Part shown: piece after piece, positions 38,838 to 39,976 of the stretch
How positions within the stretch are numbered: position 1 is the stretch's first letter
How the letters are laid out: each line of letters opens with the position of its first letter
NCBI GenBank assembly: GCA_018830885.1
Contig: JAHJRI010000190.1
Span: 1-39,976 of the forward strand
DNA from: a bacterium
GTDB taxonomy: Bacteria > SAR324 > XYD2-FULL-50-16
Length of the DNA: 39,976 nucleotides
Direction: 5' to 3'
The notes under the pieces: model-generated
Database searches by the model: none
Told to the model about the DNA's origin: nothing
The model's input: the letters and a program-made list of their open reading frames with translations, nothing else
Position numbers and translations under genes: made by a program

Positions 38838-38942
38838 TACATCAGCTTAACCGAAATGGAATCCATTAAAGGTCCATTGGGAATTGGGATCGAACAGGAT
38901 TTGTATTTTGTGCAAAAGCGGTTGAGTGAGGTGAAGAAGTGA
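38838..38942 (+). pseudogene. C-terminal remnant of a DUF2958 protein
   Basis: The frame reads YISLTEMESIKGPLGIGIE followed by QDLYF and ends in LSEVKK and a stop at 38940-38942. This matches the C-terminal block I know from DUF2958 proteins (LxSLxELExxRGPLGLPIERDLYF and a final LSE). Most of the gene is missing; upstream the frame is soon closed and the repeat array begins. DUF2958 genes are typical plasmid and conjugative-element cargo, so this is a scar of an older mobile region. Confidence 0.55.
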
Positions 38943-38966
38943 ATTGATGGCAGGGTTATGCTCTGC

Positions 38967-39077
38967 CTATCTACCTTTTGTGATCTCACGGAAGACTAGA
39001 ACAACTCCAAAAACTTCTCCTTTGTTGTCATTTTTGATTGGGGTAACCGCTATCGTCAATGGGTATTTCCTTTTCAT
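38967..39077 (-). pseudogene. C-terminal remnant of a PAS-domain protein
   Basis: On the minus strand the 36-codon frame reads YPLTIAVTPIKNDNKGEVFG, then VVLVFREITKGR and a stop at 38967. This is the classic end of a PAS/PAC domain (TPI-(R/K)-(N/D), then G-V-V-L-V-F-R-(D/E)-(I/V)-T). The rest of the domain is absent, and upstream sequence is broken by stops, so it is a gene fragment. Confidence 0.55.
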
Positions 39078-39280
39078 CTTTTGATAAAGCTTCCATCATC
39101 AACCTCTCCAAATATTATAGTTGTCTAAATTTATAGGGGAATTCCTTGTTTTTTGAAATCTTAAGGACATCGAGGGAAGCACAATAAATTAAACGGACGG
39201 AATTATTGTCTATTTCAAGCCTGGAACTATTGTGAATAGGGAATTTAGAAGGAAATTACTTTTTCCACCCTACGGGATAT

Positions 39281-39883
39281 TTATACAGTAACGGCTTTCC
39301 AGAACACATTGAAAAAATTTCCAATGGAATCAACTAGAGAATCTGTCTGATTCTTGACGTACCAACGTAATACCTGACGGTGGCAATACATGAAATAAAG
39401 ATCTATGATCTGTTCATCAGATATATCCGGGTCAATTTCACCGAGTTTTCGGCCATGGATAATGGTTTCATTCAAAACAGCATATGCATCTTTTCTGACA
39501 TAGGTTTTTTCAGCAATCCAGGCATGGATAGGGGCCGTGATATAAAGAGTTACCGCAAGTCCAGGATTGTTATCATAATGATCCAGAGTTACCCAGAAGA
39601 TTTTTCTGAAAATTTCCCTGGTACTTTCCATTCCCTGAATATGCAATCTGGTTTTGTCAGCCAATGATTCTATTTTTTCATCCAGAATTGAAAAAAGAAG
39701 GTTTTCTTTGGAAGGATAATAGCGATACAATGTTGTCGTGCTCAAGCCGGATAATTTCCCTATTTCCCTCATACTGACTTGATGAAAGTCTTTTGTGGAA
39801 AATAGTTGCAAGACTATTGGATACAGTTTGTCTTTTTGCTTTTCCGGCAGATTTGCGTGGGGTTCTTTGTTTGTATTACTCAT
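39281..39883 (-). CDS. TetR-family transcriptional regulator
   Basis: The 200-residue protein has an N-terminal TetR DNA-binding domain: the helix-turn-helix SMREIGKLSGLSTTTLYRYY spans about residues 37-56, followed by PSKENLLFSILDEKI. The C-terminal ligand-binding domain is helical and has no family-specific motif. Such repressors usually control a divergent or adjacent gene; the divergent partner would start right of the window, with 93 bp of control region visible. It is the first intact chromosomal-looking gene after the decayed zone, and codon use appears more A+T-rich than the conjugation genes. Confidence 0.9.
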   Translation of the reverse strand: MSNTNKEPHANLPEKQKDKLYPIVLQLFSTKDFHQVSMREIGKLSGLSTTTLYRYYPSKENLLFSILDEKIESLADKTRLHIQGMESTREIFRKIFWVTLDHYDNNPGLAVTLYITAPIHAWIAEKTYVRKDAYAVLNETIIHGRKLGEIDPDISDEQIIDLYFMYCHRQVLRWYVKNQTDSLVDSIGNFFNVFWKAVTV

Positions 39884-39976
39884 ATTATTTACGGCAAAAA
39901 AGAGTTTCCTAAGAATTGATTAACAGTCCGAACAGTTCATATTGGAAAGAGCTTTCTGGTTTTGTTGCAAAAAATA

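Overview
The window looks like part of an integrative and conjugative element (or conjugative plasmid) of about 36 kb, followed by an insertion sequence, a tRNA-derived attachment-site remnant and a stretch of decayed DNA. The host is probably a sulfate-reducer-like deltaproteobacterium (Desulfobacterota). That is an inference from moderate G+C, the style of the hybrid kinase and the transposase types; no marker gene settles it.

Layout. 1-1052: transposase tail cut by the window edge and a truncated AbiEii-like gene. 1444-2433: a long structured leader, radC and a terminator. 2561-2833: an array of five motifs phased at exactly 21 bp, an oriT-like hairpin and a promoter. 2905-5530: mobC-like gene, zinc-finger protein and HUH relaxase. 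5587-6219: Phd/ParE-type toxin-antitoxin pair under a palindromic operator. 6363-10179: divergent cargo, a membrane hybrid histidine kinase ending in a LytTR DNA-binding domain, and a HAD phosphatase. 10660-31156: one long co-directional operon with topB, a small unknown protein, virB2, B3, B4, B5, B6, a VirB7-like lipoprotein, two tandem virB8-like genes, virB9, virB10, a 1,674-residue secreted cysteine-repeat protein, virB11 and virD4. 31197-35925: small acidic protein, pentapeptide-repeat protein, a second copy of the structured leader in front of ardC, an unknown ORF, ssb and a lipoprotein. 36064-38029: a complete IS1634-like element with matching ends. 38213-38261: the 3' half of tRNA-Arg(CCT). 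38299-39077: repeats and gene remnants (DUF2958, PAS). 39281-39883: TetR regulator.

How it works together. Relaxase, MobC-like protein and zinc-finger protein should form the relaxosome at an origin next to 2.6-2.8 kb. VirD4 would deliver the strand to the VirB channel powered by VirB4 and VirB11. TopB, Ssb, RadC and ArdC fit roles in processing and protecting DNA in the recipient. The toxin-antitoxin pair stabilises the element. No integrase, replication initiator or VirB1 transglycosylase is seen; they may lie left of the window.

The two most striking things are: (1) a roughly 340-nt leader present twice, about 31.7 kb apart, in front of radC and ardC, with compensatory changes that preserve its hairpins; (2) the giant cysteine-paired repeat protein built into the type IV secretion operon.
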